Shown: positions 6,395 through 6,481 of the stretch, one piece after another
How positions within the stretch are numbered: the stretch's first letter is position 1
How the letters are laid out: each line of letters opens with the position of its first letter
From: an uncultured bacterium
GTDB taxonomy: Bacteria > Bacteroidota > Bacteroidia > Sphingobacteriales > Sphingobacteriaceae
Assembly (NCBI GenBank): GCA_903958995.1
Contig: CAJBVG010000341.1
Location: 1 to 6,481, forward strand
Reading direction: 5' to 3'
DNA length: 6,481 nt
Notes under the pieces: model-generated
What the model saw: only the letters and a program-made list of their open reading frames with translations
Databases searched by the model: none
What the model was told of the DNA's origin: nothing
Translations under genes and position numbers: made by a program

Positions 6395-6481
6395 ATGAAT
6401 GGATTAATTATGGCAGCGCAACTTATTGCGGGCTTATCGATTTTGGTGATTTTGCATGAACTTGGGCATTTTCTTGCTGCA
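6395..6481 (+). CDS. rseP: RseP-type site-2 zinc metalloprotease (N-terminal 29 codons, 3' partial)
   Basis: The gene runs off the window edge in an open frame. The first membrane segment contains the zinc-binding HELGH motif at residues 21-25 (His21, Glu22, His25), preceded by LSILVIL and followed by FLAA. This is the standard opening of RseP/M50 intramembrane proteases, which cleave membrane-spanning anti-sigma factors or signal-peptide remnants inside the inner membrane. Position directly after dxr is a common arrangement in Bacteroidota and supports the name. The ATG at 6395 gives the usual distance of about 20 residues before the motif; the ATG at 6410 (residue 6) is a less likely alternative. 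No Shine-Dalgarno is visible. The 128-bp gap and the palindrome upstream suggest that it may be transcribed or regulated separately from dxr. Confidence 0.94.
   Translation, partial: MNGLIMAAQLIAGLSILVILHELGHFLAA

Noticed and set aside
1..6481. CRISPR array, tRNA, insertion sequence, phage or defence genes
   Set aside because: No spaced long repeats, no tRNA-like cloverleaf, no transposase or integrase motifs, and every large frame has a housekeeping or envelope-type explanation.

Overview
The window is AT-rich and gene-dense, with every gene on the + strand. It looks like Bacteroidota chromosome, probably Flavobacteriales or a close relative. The evidence is the dxr-rseP gene pair, a bacterial GH3-family protein, the near absence of Shine-Dalgarno sequences, and short heptamer repeats between genes. 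The phylum call is fairly safe; anything finer is a guess.

Left part (1-2826): the end of a surface-glycan or glycolipid gene group. It holds the C-terminal part of a membrane-anchored GT2 glycosyltransferase of the polyprenyl-phosphate sugar transferase type, a complete extended-SDR sugar-nucleotide epimerase/dehydratase, and a GT4-like GT-B glycosyltransferase. A 71-bp gap at 418-488 separates the GT2 gene from the epimerase gene and is filled by two kinds of short repeat. The second repeat runs directly into the epimerase start codon.

Middle part (2834-6266): a tightly packed run of three genes. They are a multi-pass membrane protein of uncertain family, a GH3-family acyl-adenylating enzyme, and dxr (first committed step of the MEP isoprenoid pathway). 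The gap after the GT4 gene is 7 bp, the next junction is TAATG and the one after is ATGA, so co-transcription and translational coupling are likely. The dxr start has a clear GGAGG, the only such ribosome-binding site seen at any start here.

Right part (6267-6481): a 128-bp gap carries heptamer and pentamer repeats and an 18-bp perfect palindrome inside a larger inverted repeat. It is followed by the first 29 codons of the site-2 metalloprotease gene rseP, cut by the window edge.

The genes share an envelope theme: sugar-nucleotide conversion, glycosyl transfer, isoprenoid precursor supply (which feeds undecaprenyl carriers) and envelope-stress proteolysis. Most of this is ordinary housekeeping. 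The least understood part is the GH3 enzyme with its coupled membrane protein. I see no phage, transposase, CRISPR, tRNA or rRNA, and no clearly new defence or mobile system.
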